Origin: Magicicada septendecula
Taxonomy: Eukaryota; Arthropoda; Insecta; Hemiptera; Cicadidae
Assembly: GCA_034769895.1 (NCBI GenBank)
Contig: CM068375.1
Span: 255,171,542-255,235,541 of the forward strand
DNA: 64,000 bases
Reading direction: 5' to 3'
Both the position numbers and the translations under genes were made by a program. Under the pieces are notes generated by a model. The model was given only the letters and a program-made list of their open reading frames with translations, searched no databases and had not been told where the DNA came from. Of the stretch, positions 47,177-58,316 are shown one piece after another. Position 1 is the stretch's first letter; each line of letters begins with the position of its first letter.

Positions 47177-47649
47177 GAGGGCAAGAACTCATTTGGTATG
47201 ACTTCACAAACAGAAATAAAATCTAACTAACCTATGGTTATAATATACTACTAGTACATGCAGTTATTGTTGGATGACATGACAGTTAAATAAATGAGCT
47301 GTCAACATTGTAATTATGATAGCAAGCAACATATTTTAGGTGGACATATTCTGTGCAGCTCATCCTCACCCTCGCTGAAAAATTATGGTAAAATTTGTAA
47401 TTCTATCATTTTGGAGGGCAAGAACTCATTTGGTATGACTTCACAAACAGAAATAAAATCTAACTAACCTATGGTTATAATATACTACTAGTACATGCAG
47501 TTATTGTTGCATGACATGACAGTTAAATAAATGAGCTGTCAACATTGTAATTATGATAGCAAGCAACATATTTTAGGTGGACATATTCTGTGCAGCTCAT
47601 CCTCACCCTCGCTGAAAAATTACGGTAAAGTTTGTAATTCTATCATTTT
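47177..47649 (+). repeat. 237-bp tandem duplication
   Basis: GAGGGCAAGAACTC starts at 47177 and again at 47414; the two copies differ at only a few positions (for example GTTGGATGAC against GTTGCATGAC, and TTATGG against TTACGG). No coding potential or transposon signature is seen. Confidence 0.88.
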
Positions 47650-48506
47650 AAAATAACATTCTGGCGCAGATAACATTTGTAGTAAAGAAGCAAATGCCAG
47701 TTTTTCACAGTTATATTACTGGTGGAATAGATATGCGAACGTGGAAACACTAGTAACAATAATAATATAAGTCCTATCTTAATACGTCGAGTAAATGCGT
47801 ACTTTTTCTCAACTACTAGTTTGAATATTCGCTCCATACAAATTCAGAAGGCAAGCGCTACTATATTCTAAATTTTCTCAATTTCGTTAAAAGTGAATAC
47901 AGCTTTTTGTTGCCAATTACACACACACACACAGGGTCTTTCCCAAATTACAGTAGTTATAAAAATAGATGTAGTGTAACGCATCCCACACTATTGCATG
48001 GTAACAGGGTTAAGAATAAAAAAATAAATTGTAAATAATTCTAGCTAATAATATTAACTGCTGTAAACATTTTTGTTTCACTTAAAGAATAGTTTTCGTT
48101 AACATCCTTTTATAACTTAATGTTTTCATTATACTTTGCTTCCCTTAAAATAAAATTATAATTAAGTATTTTACACATGTCTAAAAAAGAGTAAACACAC
48201 ATTATATCATACTACGTCGTTCAAGATTTCTAAACAGGTATATTCATGTCTTTGGTATTACTTGGGTATTACCCAGCTACTTGATATCATTTAAAAAAAC
48301 ATCAAGTTGCCTTATGAAGTTTTATATTGTAGAATCGTTAATCGTTACCAATTCGATACCAGAATCGATAATGACAACAGAGACAAAACAGATCGTAGAT
48401 CACAGAACAGAACTGTAAACGCTTTCCGTGGGGTCGGTGCTGTCTGTACGGTATTTGAAGTGCGGATAAAATAAAGTAATCATACTGTTAACTGTGGATT
48501 TACAGA
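47650..48506 (+). other. Upstream region of the GKAP1-like exon
   Basis: AT-rich sequence with a short AC microsatellite (about 47919-47933). From about 48390 the GC content rises, as expected near a promoter or 5' UTR. GTGGATTTACAG directly before AATGG could be a splice acceptor, which would place an intron in the 5' UTR. No TATA box stands out. Confidence 0.35.
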
Positions 48507-48686
48507 ATGGTAACGCCGCTTCAGTCGAGATTTGCTGTTTTAAGCATAGATGATACAGGCGACAATCCTCGTAAATTATTAAAAAACATAAACAAAAAGA
48601 AAACTGAGACTAAACAGACACAAAATGTTAATCAGACAAAAAACGATCCGAAGAAAAAGAAAAAGAAGCCAGAAGGACAGTCTCAG
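48507..48686 (+). CDS. GKAP1: First coding exon, G kinase-anchoring protein 1-like
   Basis: The 60-codon open segment starts at ATG 48507 and ends in CAG|GTAAGT, a perfect metazoan splice donor at 48687, leaving a phase-0 junction. The N terminus MVTPLQSRFAVLSIDDTGD matches the conserved SRFAxL opening of GKAP1 proteins, followed by a Lys-rich, low-complexity stretch ending PKKKKKKPEGQSQ, as in that family. GKAP1 is a coiled-coil scaffold that binds cGMP-dependent protein kinase I. I cannot find the next exons in the window; the sequence to the right is mainly transposons, consistent with a long first intron. The assignment rests on a short match recalled from the family, so it is moderate. 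It is the only plausible host gene here. Confidence 0.55.
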
Positions 48687-49509
48687 GTAAGTTTGTTTCT
48701 GATAATAGGTGAGATGTGAAGAAAGTTTGTACCGAAATTGTTTCAGCCAAATTGAGGAACGCCCAATGATTTTAATGATGTTTAAGTGGGGAAGTCGTGC
48801 ACGAAGTATATGTGACTTGGGTATACCGTGACTTGTTACAAAGAAGTACACATTTCATTTTATCAAAGGAACAAAATTATTTCTAATGTTAGTATACTTG
48901 TTTTGAGCATAAACCTATGAGTATTTTATTAACATAACCAATAATTCTTGTTTTTCCTTTCATGTGAAGCTCATATAGGTCTACTCTCGGCGTAGATGCA
49001 GATTGCATGCATTCTTTGTATGATCGTGTTAGATTGATTCGGTGGGTCTGTTATATCCACACTGGGCAATAAATTGTAAAGTGTATAGTAACGGCTAGTC
49101 ATATAGAATTTTGAATCTGATTCAGACAGAGAACTGATCAAGAACTGATATCGCAAATATACAAAAGAGACTTCCCTGAAAACAAATAAACTTGTGTCAT
49201 TAACGTCAGTACTGCTTAAACTCATTTTATATAGGCGCTATGTCCAATGATTATAGTTGGTTGTGCTATATAACAAAATACACATCAAAAGTGACTATAA
49301 CCAGAACAGTTAGGAGTTTACCAAGAAGCTAATATAGCCTAATGTTACTCCCTTGACATTATTAGTAAACTATTAAGTTATAAAGAAAGAGAAAAATTCA
49401 TGTTTAAAGCATAAATGATAAAAATTAATCACACAGGGGTATGTAAAAAGTAGTAGCTTGGTTCATTTAGTGAATCAGAGTCACTGTTCCATTGCATGTG
49501 TGTTGTATG
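48687..49509 (+). other. Probable intron sequence
   Basis: Nothing recognisable beyond an 84-codon minus-strand open frame (48971-49225) with a Ser-rich start and no family features, which I do not call a gene. Confidence 0.4.
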
Positions 49510-49517
49510 GTGCACAC
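49510..49517. repeat. Left target-site duplication of hAT element
   Basis: GTGCACAC, repeated exactly at 52587-52594. Eight bases is the hAT length. Confidence 0.9.
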
Positions 49518-49857
49518 CAGTGGCGGCTGGTGGTTGAAAATTTTGGCGGTTGCAGTTGTGGGTTGGATGGTATTAAATTGTTTAAATAGAAAATGCAAAA
49601 ATATCACCAAGTTTATATGACTGAATGATAAAGTTAGTATTGTTTTATTTAATTGAAAATTATGACTTATATGGTAATATAACATTTTCTGTGTAACAGC
49701 ATCCAAAAAATGTATTGAAATTATTTTGAAATTAGTTAAAGTAATAACAGGCCTATTTATTTTAGTATTAATTCACTTGAGATAAACTATTTTACTGTGT
49801 AGACATAATTAATATTGAAAAATATAGTTATACTTGGGAATAATTTGTCACTTACCC

Positions 49858-50392
49858 TTATTTGTAAAGAAAATCCATCCGCCTTTCTTTCAGACTGGGA
49901 AATTTTTTTTCAATCACCTGATTGAAATCAGGAATTTCCATGATCAGGTCCCTTTCTATTGAGAGCATGGCCAATGCAGACAACCTCTCTTGTGACATGG
50001 TGTTCCTTAGAAACGTCTTTATTCTTTTAAGCATCGAAAAACATCTTTCTGCTTCAGAAGAGGTCATTGGTATTGTAATCAAAATTTCTAAGAGTTTTAC
50101 AGCTTCACTAAAAGTTTCTTCTAACTTATTGTCTTTGAAAAAAGAGTACAAACTAACAGCCCCTGACAGTCTTCTAAAATCCGTTGCACTATAGATTGTT
50201 GCAAGTTCCGTACAGAGTTTTTTAAAATTGAGAAAATTGTAAGCGTTGCATACAGTTTTTACAGTGTCTTCTGGAAATTTAGAATCATAATCTGGAAACT
50301 TTTCTGACATGAACAAAGATGCTCCTACGAGATGGCTCGTGAATCTAAACCGTTCCTTTATTTGGCATATAATCACATACATACTTCCTTCG
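49858..50392 (-). pseudogene. hAT transposase, C-terminal part (after frameshift)
   Basis: The 182-codon open frame extends to 50406. From about 50390 it continues the protein broken at the end of the upstream frame. It carries the hAT C-terminal dimerisation region: TIPMTSSEAERCFSMLKRIK, with the conserved Glu of the catalytic triad in the SEAERCFS block, and a RLSALAML helix. It ends MDFLYK before the stop at 49858. Confidence 0.85.
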
Positions 50393-51974
50393 CCTGTCTC
50401 TTCCACTCAGTTTTGTCAATCTTCCTTTTCTTTAGAGGTGAACTTTGTGATGACTGTTGTGGCTCTCCAGTGTCTGTGTCAATATTATTTCTGATTTTCA
50501 ACACATTTTCTTCAAAACTTGTAAGAGACCGTTTTATAACAGTGAGATCAATATCTACTTTCTGGAGCTGATTAAAGAGTATGTCAGTAAGTGGCATAAT
50601 TTTTCTAAAAAATGAGAGCCAAAAAATAAAGTTTTGACTTACTAAAACTTTTAAGTGGCCAGAAGCCTGTGAAAGAGTACTGTCATTTTTTATGTGATCA
50701 GAATCTAATATTGTTTTCATGCACTGTATTAGGTCCTGCCTGTGATCATAAATTGTTGTGACACTTCTCGATTGAAAGTTCCATCTGGTAGGTACAGATC
50801 TGGGTAACCGCTTTTTTACTACTGCATCTAGTATTGATGTTCTTTGCGGACTAACTGAGAAAAAAGCGCAAAGACCTTGAACATTGGCAAAGAAAATTCG
50901 AACTTCCCTGTTTATTGATGCAGCTTTCATCACAACTAAATTCAGCTGATGTGCATGACAATGAACATATTGGGCATCGGCATAACAATTTTTTACAATT
51001 GCATGTACACCACTAGAAGTTCCAGCCATTACAGATGCTCCATCATATGTCTGTGCAATGAGCTTTTGGGGAGTTTCATTTATTTTGTGGTGTTTTAACT
51101 CATCAAGAATACATGATGCTAAGGCCCTGGCATCATGACGAGAAGGGTTAAGAAAAGTCCAGAATCTTTCTACAGGTCTGTTTTTTGCTATGTACCTATA
51201 GATAACAGCTACTTGGTATAAATTAGACACATCGCTGGTTTCATCAGCAATAACAGCTAAAAAATTTGCTTGTTTAATTTCATCTGAAATTCTTTCGTGA
51301 CAGACTTCTAGTATTATTTGTAGTAACTGATTTTGAATGGTTTTAGAAGTACCCCTAAATACTGTTGAAGTTTCAAGATGGTTTTTTAAAACTGTATCTA
51401 GCTCTGCACTAAAATCTATTAACCCTCTAAAAATTCCTGGATTATTTGATTCTTTAGACTCATCGTGGCCTCTTAAAGCTAGTTCAAACACACCACAGAA
51501 ACGAATACAGTTGATAATAATACTTAGCACATATCTATTCTGCCTAACTTGTTCATTGTGAGCTACATTATTTCTCCTATAAGCTGTATCTAGTTGTTCT
51601 GCTATGTTAGTTGTTCCTAACAATGCTAACTGTAAACTATTTTTTATGTGGGTACCTGAAGCCTCATGTTTTTTAGTTCTGTCATTAAAATGGTTTAAGT
51701 CTTTAAATTCAGTCTTAGTCCAAGTCTCCTCCCCTCCAAACAATATGCAAGGAAAGCAAAATAATGCAATTTTAGTGTCACACCCACATAACCAGGAATA
51801 TTTATTGTATAAGTCTGTTTTAAATTTACAATTAAAAATTCTATTACCTGACTTTACAGTTTGATTAAAACTTGAAAGATCTGGTGTAGGTCTACCTACT
51901 CTCTTAATTTCAATTTTTTCCTCAATTGGACGTAAACTGAACGGTGTTTTCGTTAAGTTTTCGACAGAATTCAT
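50373..51974 (-). pseudogene. hAT transposase, N-terminal and catalytic part
   Basis: 533 codons from ATG at 51974. Residues 61-76 (WLCGCD...FCFPC) are the TTF-type zinc finger of the ZMYM1-like hAT group. VIADETSD (Asp244) and QTYDGASVM (Asp311) carry the first two catalytic Asp residues, and CHAHQLNL (339-346) the conserved C-x-H block. TRWNFQSRSV follows. The frame ends ...KRQAKEVCM stop. At the break the plus strand has CATACATAC, a 4-bp duplication, which shifts the frame into the segment at 49858-50392. Removing function at this point separates the third catalytic residue. Confidence 0.88.
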
Positions 51975-52586
51975 TGCGTCCTACGAGTTATATATAATGA
52001 ATATCTTACACTATGACGCCTTAATCCTTTAATGTGCACTATTATTTATATTTAACAATGAATTGTACTAACACTTAACTAACACTAACAATAAACTTCA
52101 CAAAAAATTCGACCGACACTAATGAACTGAACTAATAAAACAACATAACCATACAAATTCGAACTGTCGCACCACGTGTTATTTACCAACATACTGGTGG
52201 CGCCGTGACTGACAAGCGGAGTTTGCAGTCCCTAATCACACCAGGCGAAGCTATAGCGATGTAATAGGAACATCCTAGTGTAGCCAGCCAGAACACAGCT
52301 ACATTTTGTTTCTCCATATACCAAGCGCGTCACAGCTGGTGTACACACCTGTAGTACACCGTGGCGAGAGCGTGTACGGTTTTCATTAAGTGCTCTGCAC
52401 TTTTCAATCAACAAATGATTAATTACGATTATTTAGCTTGAAAACACTTATTAATTAATGTTTTTTTCATAATTTTATAATTTAAAATACAGTTTATGGG
52501 GGATTTACAGGATTAAAAATACAATTAAATTTACAGGATTTAATGGGGGTTGTGCAACCGTGCAACCTAAGCACGGGCCGCCACTG

Positions 52587-52594
52587 GTGCACAC
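52587..52594. repeat. Right target-site duplication of hAT element
   Basis: GTGCACAC, exact copy of 49510-49517. Confidence 0.9.
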
Positions 52595-52886
52595 TAACAT
52601 TGTCATCATCTGTCCATCCATTTTGAACCATCTTGCAGATTGTTCTAATGACAGAAGAAATTTTGAAGTAATCCCCGAAATTCCCAGTATTATGATGGGG
52701 TTCTTAGTATATCCTTGTGTGAAATCTTCAGAATCTATTTTAACGTAGCTTAAGCATCTACACTGTGGGAGTAGACCTATCAGCTGATAATGTGTTACCC
52801 CACATGTAAAATTTCTTGAGCTACTAGAACTAGGAATGAAGCTTGAGGCCCTGTTACCTAATTGTTCAGAAATTACTCTTGTGTTT

Positions 52887-52894
52887 AGTTTGAT
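52887..52894. repeat. Left target-site duplication of Merlin element
   Basis: AGTTTGAT, exactly repeated at 55487-55494. Confidence 0.88.
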
Positions 52895-53037
52895 GGTAAT
52901 TATTTACGATACTACTTAAGCCCAAATTGCGGTGGAATATTTCTTTTCCTATTCTTCTATACTATATAAACACGAGAAAAATAATTTTAAACGGCGGCCG
53001 AACCTATTTACGGCGAAAAAAAATTAAATAATTACTC
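52895..53037 (+). repeat. Merlin left terminal inverted repeat
   Basis: Matches the reverse complement of 55344-55486 with few mismatches, from GGTAATT at the tip to AATTACTC at the inner end. Confidence 0.88.
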
Positions 53038-53203
53038 CTATAAGCGCGTATGTAAAATGAATGACCGCCATGTTAACTCAGCAACGGCGCACAGATACAC
53101 AGCGAATGACGAGTTATGACGTCATTGCGCGGAGTACTCAGCGCTGTACTTCCTAAGTTTACTCGGCAAATAACGCGCCGTTTTTTGCCGTATTACGGGA
53201 TAA

Positions 53204-53300
53204 ATTATTTAATTTTTTTCTCCGTAAATAGGTTCGACCGCCGTTTAAAATTATTTTTCTCGTGTTTATATAGTATAGAAGAATAGGAAAAGAAATATTT
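53204..53300 (-). repeat. Internal partial copy of the Merlin inverted repeat
   Basis: 97 bp nearly identical to the inner part of the right inverted repeat (to GAAATATTT), lying 166 bp from the left repeat and in inverted orientation to it. It lacks the outer 40 bp and runs directly into the CA/CG microsatellite. Confidence 0.85.
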
Positions 53301-53348
53301 TACACGCACACACACGCACGCACGCGCGCGCACACACACGCACGCACG

Positions 53349-53396
<48 letters not shown>
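53301..53396. repeat. CA/CG alternating purine-pyrimidine microsatellite
   Basis: Mixed (CA)n and (CG)n blocks of nearly 100 bp, ending in a pure CA run. Such tracts can adopt Z-DNA. No gene is called from the open frames across it. Confidence 0.9.
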
Positions 53397-53397
<1 letters not shown>

Positions 53398-53444
53398 TGA
53401 CATGGAATCCATGCATATAATTATGAAAAGATGAAAACCTTACC

Positions 53445-54323
53445 TTAGTGTGCCGGGGGATACAATTCCGCTGTGGCTCTGAAAAAGGCGTGCACGCGAT
53501 GGCCGTCGTATAGCGGGTACCGACGCTTGAACATGAATTCCGCCAGGTATCCAACGAAATGATCTTCTCTCCGGCCGAATCGTGGGATACCATGGCGGAC
53601 TTCTCTCCATGCCCTCTCCACGGTGTTAGTATGAGCGCCGGTTGCGGGGTCCACGAAGTTTAGCTGGTGATTCACACGTTGGTGAATGAACCCCGCTTCT
53701 TCCAGGCAATCATATGATTTCCAGCAATCGCTCATGATAGTTGTGCCTGGAAGAATCCACTCCTCAATGATCTCGAGCAGAGTAGCGGAATCCCGGCGCT
53801 CCACCGGTACCATAAAACACTTTCCAGAACCGCGTTCCACTCCCCCGAACACCCACTGCCCTTTAATGAGCCTGCCCCGATTATACTTCCGGCGTCCAAA
53901 TTTGGCCTCGTCGACTTCTACAGTCTTTCCAGGGCCCCCCAGTTTGGCTGAGGAGCGCTGGGCGTCGAAAACAAATACCTCCCGACAAAAACTGTACCAG
54001 TCGACGATGAAGCGGGAGGTCACACCACAGTTCCACATGAGAAAGCGTTGGCGAGGCGGTTTGGTATGTAGGAAATGGCAGACCAGGTTGAAGTAGGTTG
54101 AGACAGGATGGCGGGTATTCGAAAGGAAACTCCCTTTTCGTGCGGAATACGTGATGTTACACCTCCTTTTTTTTTTTTTTTTTTAGCTACCACTTCTCGC
54201 AAATTCTGACACCGAAATAATAATGTCTGTCTATTCAAGCAAGGAGCCACACGAAGGACAATTTATTGACCCTTTAATAACCTCGTGGGCTATTAAAAAG
54301 TCAATAACCTCGGATTCACTCAT
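53445..54323 (-). pseudogene. Merlin transposase
   Basis: The start is the ATG at 54323, with MSESEVIDFL and a CPSCG zinc-binding pair. The frame then shifts near 54230 and again at a long A-run (T-run at 54167-54184), after which TYSARKGSF and TYFNLVCHF-type blocks lead into the 197-codon catalytic frame (54038-53445). Within it, VEVDEAKFG (Asp43), IMSDCWKSY (Asp104) and NTVERAW (Glu141) give the DDE triad of the ISXO2-like fold. The catalytic part is intact but the N-terminal part is out of frame, unless the A-run length is a sequencing error. It ends ELYPPAH at 53445. Confidence 0.8.
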
Positions 54324-54719
54324 CCTAATGCATTCGTCTGGCTTCTTCTCGCAAGGAATAGCTGAGCAGGCCATTGTGTGGATAAAAATGTTAGGTATCA
54401 CCTCAAATTTACAATGTTACAGCTATAGTAAATAACCCTAAACAACAGAAATAATTAAACCATAATTAATAACACGACACAATTACACAAACACAAACTA
54501 AAGCACTAAAAATCACAAAAACATCCACGCACCAGACTACCTAACGCGGCAACAGTACACAATATTAATAATTAGAAATACCAATTAGAAATAAGAGATT
54601 ACAAAATTTTGAACCCAGCCGTTGATTGTTGTCTAAGCACCAACCATAAGCCAGCATTACATCAGCCTTTGGTAATTTTTGGCGTTTGGGAAAATTTGTC
54701 CGGATTTCAGCAATACAGC

Positions 54720-55200
54720 CCAATTTTTGCAAGAATTATCTTCAGGCCGCCCCTCCGAACCTAACCGGCAGGTACCGGAACAATGAACTATATCCGCGGC
54801 CCTTCGGGCCGCCATTCCGAACCTAACCGGCAGGTATCGGCTCAACTCGTTTTTCATCCAACTCGCTTGTAAATGTTTGGAAAATAGTTCGCCTTATTTT
54901 TTGCAAGAATTATCCGGAACAATGAACTATATCCCGCGGCCCGCGGCCCTTCGGGCCGCCCATCCGAACCTAACCGGCAGGTATCGGCTCAACTTGCTTT
55001 TCATCCAACTCGCTTGTAAATGTTTGGGAAATGGTTCGCCTTAATTTTTGCAAGAATTATCTGGAACAATGAACTATATCCCGCGGCCCTCCGGGCCGCC
55101 TCTCCGAACCTAACCGGCAGGTATCGGCTCAACTCGATTTTCATCCAACTCGCTTGTAAATGTTTGGAAAATGGTTCGCCATCATTTTTGCAAGAATTAT
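54720..55200 (+). repeat. GC-rich tandem repeats inside Merlin element
   Basis: CCGAACCTAACCGGCAGGT recurs at 54735, 54817, 54964 and 55104. Full units are about 140-147 bp, with a GC hairpin (GGCCCTTCGGGCC or a variant), CATCCAACTCGCTTG and TTTTTGCAAGAATTAT. The first unit is partial. Confidence 0.8.
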
Positions 55201-55343
55201 ATACATCCCAAAGTCCAATTTGGAGTGACAGCTGATGTGCAAGCGGTGACGTCACGCGCCGTGCTGTACCGGTGTACACATTACATCAAGACATTACATA
55301 GTCTAAAAATGGCGTTCACCGGCTGTTGCATGCGTTCTTATGT

Positions 55344-55486
55344 GAGTAATTATTTAATTTTTTTTCTCCGTAAATAGGTTCGACCGCCGTTTAAAATTAT
55401 TTTTCTCGTGTTTATATAGTATAGAAGAATAGGAAAAGAAATATTTCACCGCAATTTGAACTTACGTAGTATCGTAAACAATTACC
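55344..55486 (-). repeat. Merlin right terminal inverted repeat
   Basis: Ends GGTAATT (reverse complement) at 55486, directly followed by the target duplication. Confidence 0.88.
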
Positions 55487-55494
55487 AGTTTGAT
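55487..55494. repeat. Right target-site duplication of Merlin element
   Basis: AGTTTGAT, exact copy of 52887-52894. Confidence 0.88.
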
Positions 55495-55789
55495 TTTTGG
55501 TCCTCATACTGCCACCTCTTTTCCCTATTGTTGTGTAAGTTATAAAAACATTAGTTTCTTTTTTTTCCATTATGGCATCGTTTCATAGTTTTCTTATTGG
55601 GTGTCGTGGATGCACACTCTTCTAATCTACTTACCATTTTAACTCACATCAAGATGTTAGTCTGATGTTACTGATCACAGAATTTTCCAGGTGCCTCAGA
55701 TGCATTTTTAGACACCTCAGTTTTTTGTTCCAGACATGTTTTATAGCTGCATTGGAACAGCTATATTCTTTGTTTTCTCCTTTTGTCAT

Positions 55790-56790
55790 GAAGTGTTAGG
55801 GTCCTCAGACTTTTTCTAAACGGTATTATATACTGGACAAAATATTTTACTATTGTAAAATTCTTCTACTTCTGGTAACTAACTTCTTTTTATACCCCCT
55901 CTTTTCTAACCTTTGATTTTCTCTTCCCCTTCCTGGCAGACGTCATGAGTTTCAGTTCTTTCAATATTTGTTCCAGTTAATTGGCCAGACCATTGCAGTG
56001 CTTTCCACTACAGTATCTCAACAACTAGTTCCTGTTGAAACCTTTTCCTGATATAGTCATATTTCATATTCAGTGTCTCCTAGTTTTTCCAGTTGCTTGC
56101 CCCAGAAATTTCTTGTCACTTGCTTGTAGCCTTATTGTATGTTTTTCTGACAAGCGTAGGCTTTCTGTCCCAACAGTAATGTAGGTAGGAAAACTGACTG
56201 TTGGGCCTATAAATTGGTTTTCTTTGTGCTTTCTCCTTTACCAGTAGTAATTTTTGAAATCTGATAATACATTTGATTTTGCTCCTGCAGGCGGTAGTTT
56301 ATTTTCTCATAAATCTTTTTGTCTGAGTGATTATTGTTTCTAAATATTCTATACTGGTGGCCTGGTCGAGCTGCAGTTCTTCCTTCTCTTGCAGATAGAT
56401 ATCATTTGGATAGATGGATGTTTGATAAATACTGGTCTCATTGTAAAGTTTCCTGCCTCCCTTGTAATATTTTTTATGCTGCCTCAGAATCTGGTCCATA
56501 AATGTTATAAACAGAAAAAATACTGATAGTATCGCCTTCAGTTATTCCACAAACTTGATAGTTCCTTGATAATTCCTCAAATGTCAGGAACTCTACAGAT
56601 TTTCCCGTAGTAGTCACATTATCTGCTTTAGTGCAGTATTTGGACTTTTGATTCTCCTTAATGAATTTTGAGATTTTCTTGTTCTGTGTATGGCTGTTGG
56701 TAGTGTATCAAACAGTAGACTGTAAGTCTGAAAGGCAGTATAAATTTCCTTGTTTCTGAACAGGAATTTATCCATTGTCTATTGAATTAT
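55790..56790 (-). pseudogene. Decayed LINE reverse transcriptase (3' half)
   Basis: On the minus strand, pieces in different frames match the RT C-terminal region of insect non-LTR retrotransposons: FDTLPTAI (near 56730), a KSVEFLTFEE-like stretch, IEYLETIITQTKRFMRKINY (56290-56370), then a QQSVFLPTLLLGQKAY block (near 56180). The last is the usual KSVFLPTLLYG motif after the RT. Several stops and frameshifts are present. No endonuclease part, poly-A tail or target duplication is found. Confidence 0.6.
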
Positions 56791-58159
56791 GAAGACGTGG
56801 TCTTGAGTTTGAGTCTGTCATTATTTCATGAAAGCCAATTAAACACATGAAACTAATTGTGCATGAAACACAGTTAAACATGAAAGCCAATTGTGCTGAC
56901 ATTAAACACAATACAATTCACAAAGACACTGCAAGCTATAATGCAAGTCAAAATAACTTTTTTTAATATGATACACTAAATGATGGCTGTATAAATATCA
57001 TCACTCCTGCAAGGATATATTTGGCATAGAATAACTAATGGACAAGGGGCATGTTTATCTAGTACAGTAGAACGCGTGTTTGATCTTACACCATTCCTCA
57101 AGCTTACATAAGAAAATGCTGAGAAACAGTGACAGTAGCTACTCACAGTACATATGGCTGTACTTTACGTTGTACACAAAATTTATATTAAAAATTTATG
57201 TATAAAAACAGTTACCCGGTTCAGTACACTGGTGTTTGATTTGGCATTGGTTTGGGGAAATTCCATGTCAAATCACCCAATAAAAAATTAATTTGACACC
57301 CACCTCCTCAGATTTTGATGAAACTTGGCACAATTTATTCTATTACTATCCTGATAACACCTGCAAAATTTTTTGCTCTATCATTTATAGTTTATTTATT
57401 AATTTTTTAGTTTTTTTAATTTGGCGCTATCCGAAGCCTCAGAAATCGCGCCTTTAATGTGCACTCACAAATTTAAAAATATTTTTCTTGAAAACTATTC
57501 AAGATATCATCATGAAAGTTTGCAGGAAGTTTGTGTGTTATACCTAAAAGCAGCGAAAAATGCTCTTATTAACCTATTTCAATCCCTCAAAAAACTAAAA
57601 ATATTTAAATATAATTTTTTAGAAATTTTAGAAACGGGTGTTTTATTTTACAAAAACCACAATATCTAGAGTCTCAGACATGATAGAATGCTCAAATTTG
57701 TTTTAAAATATTATATAGGCTATTAGATAATTAAAAACTATAGTTGGCTTTCTAACATGTTTAATTACAATACAAAATAAAGAACTATATAGGCCTTTCT
57801 AAAAAAACTATACTGCTTTTAAATAGGTAGTCCGTGGGAAAGTTAAAATTTAGTTTGCTTTTTATTTTTTATAACTTTTACAAACTTATAAACATTAGGG
57901 GAAAGTCTTACAGTACCTACTGCATAAAAACAACTCAAAGATATACTAGTAAGTTTGAAATGTAATAATGAGGGTAACTAAAAGTAATATTTAAAAGCTC
58001 AGTACTCAGATTTTAATCTCAGTACACTGATTTGGTGAATTATCAGCAGCTCAGCTGTGCTGCTGATAATTTACATGTCTCACCAAGCCTGTCTCAACAG
58101 GCTCTTTTCCTGTTGTGACATGCTCCTCTGTACAATTGAATTAGTGCAGTTGTTCTTTT
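56791..58159. other. Unassigned AT-rich sequence
   Basis: I see no supportable gene. Around 57260-57670 there is an 82-codon open stretch starting with TTG (57421) without family features. A 12-bp perfect inverted repeat, ATTATCAGCAGC/GCTGCTGATAAT, with an 8-nt spacer lies at 58039-58070. Confidence 0.4.
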
Positions 58160-58316
58160 TAGAGGTGGGCTAAACTGTTATTTTAAAATACTAGGTATGA
58201 AAATACCGTTCCAAAAAAATAACAGGTACAAATACCTGTTATTATATACTATATATACATAACCTATATTATCCTTTGTAAGTAACTCGTTTTGAGTTTC
58301 CTGCAGGTCTCCTATG

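Larger units (their letters stand above)
49518..52586 (-). mobile_element. hAT transposon with ZMYM1-like transposase
   Basis: Terminal inverted repeats CAGTGGCGGC...GCCGCCACTG flank 3069 bp and are bordered by the 8-bp duplication GTGCACAC. The transposase is on the minus strand, with a single frameshift. Ends and target duplication are perfect, so the insertion is fairly young. Confidence 0.92.
52895..55486 (-). mobile_element. Merlin-superfamily DNA transposon
   Basis: Inverted repeats of 143 bp (52895-53037 and 55344-55486) start GGTAATT, and are flanked by the 8-bp duplication AGTTTGAT. A Merlin (IS1016/ISXO2-like DDE) transposase is on the minus strand. The interior also holds a third partial copy of the inverted repeat, a CA/CG microsatellite and GC-rich tandem repeats. 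Perfect TGACGTCA sites lie 222 bp from the left end (53117) and 232 bp from the right (55254). Confidence 0.9.

Noticed and set aside
53205-53593. Minus-strand Cys/Val/Ala/Arg-rich frames across the CA/CG tract
   Set aside because: Translation of a microsatellite, partly overlapping the real transposase in another frame.
57250-57670. Possible gene fragment at the 82-codon frame starting 57421
   Set aside because: It starts at TTG, has no recognisable motif and no splice-site context that I can support.
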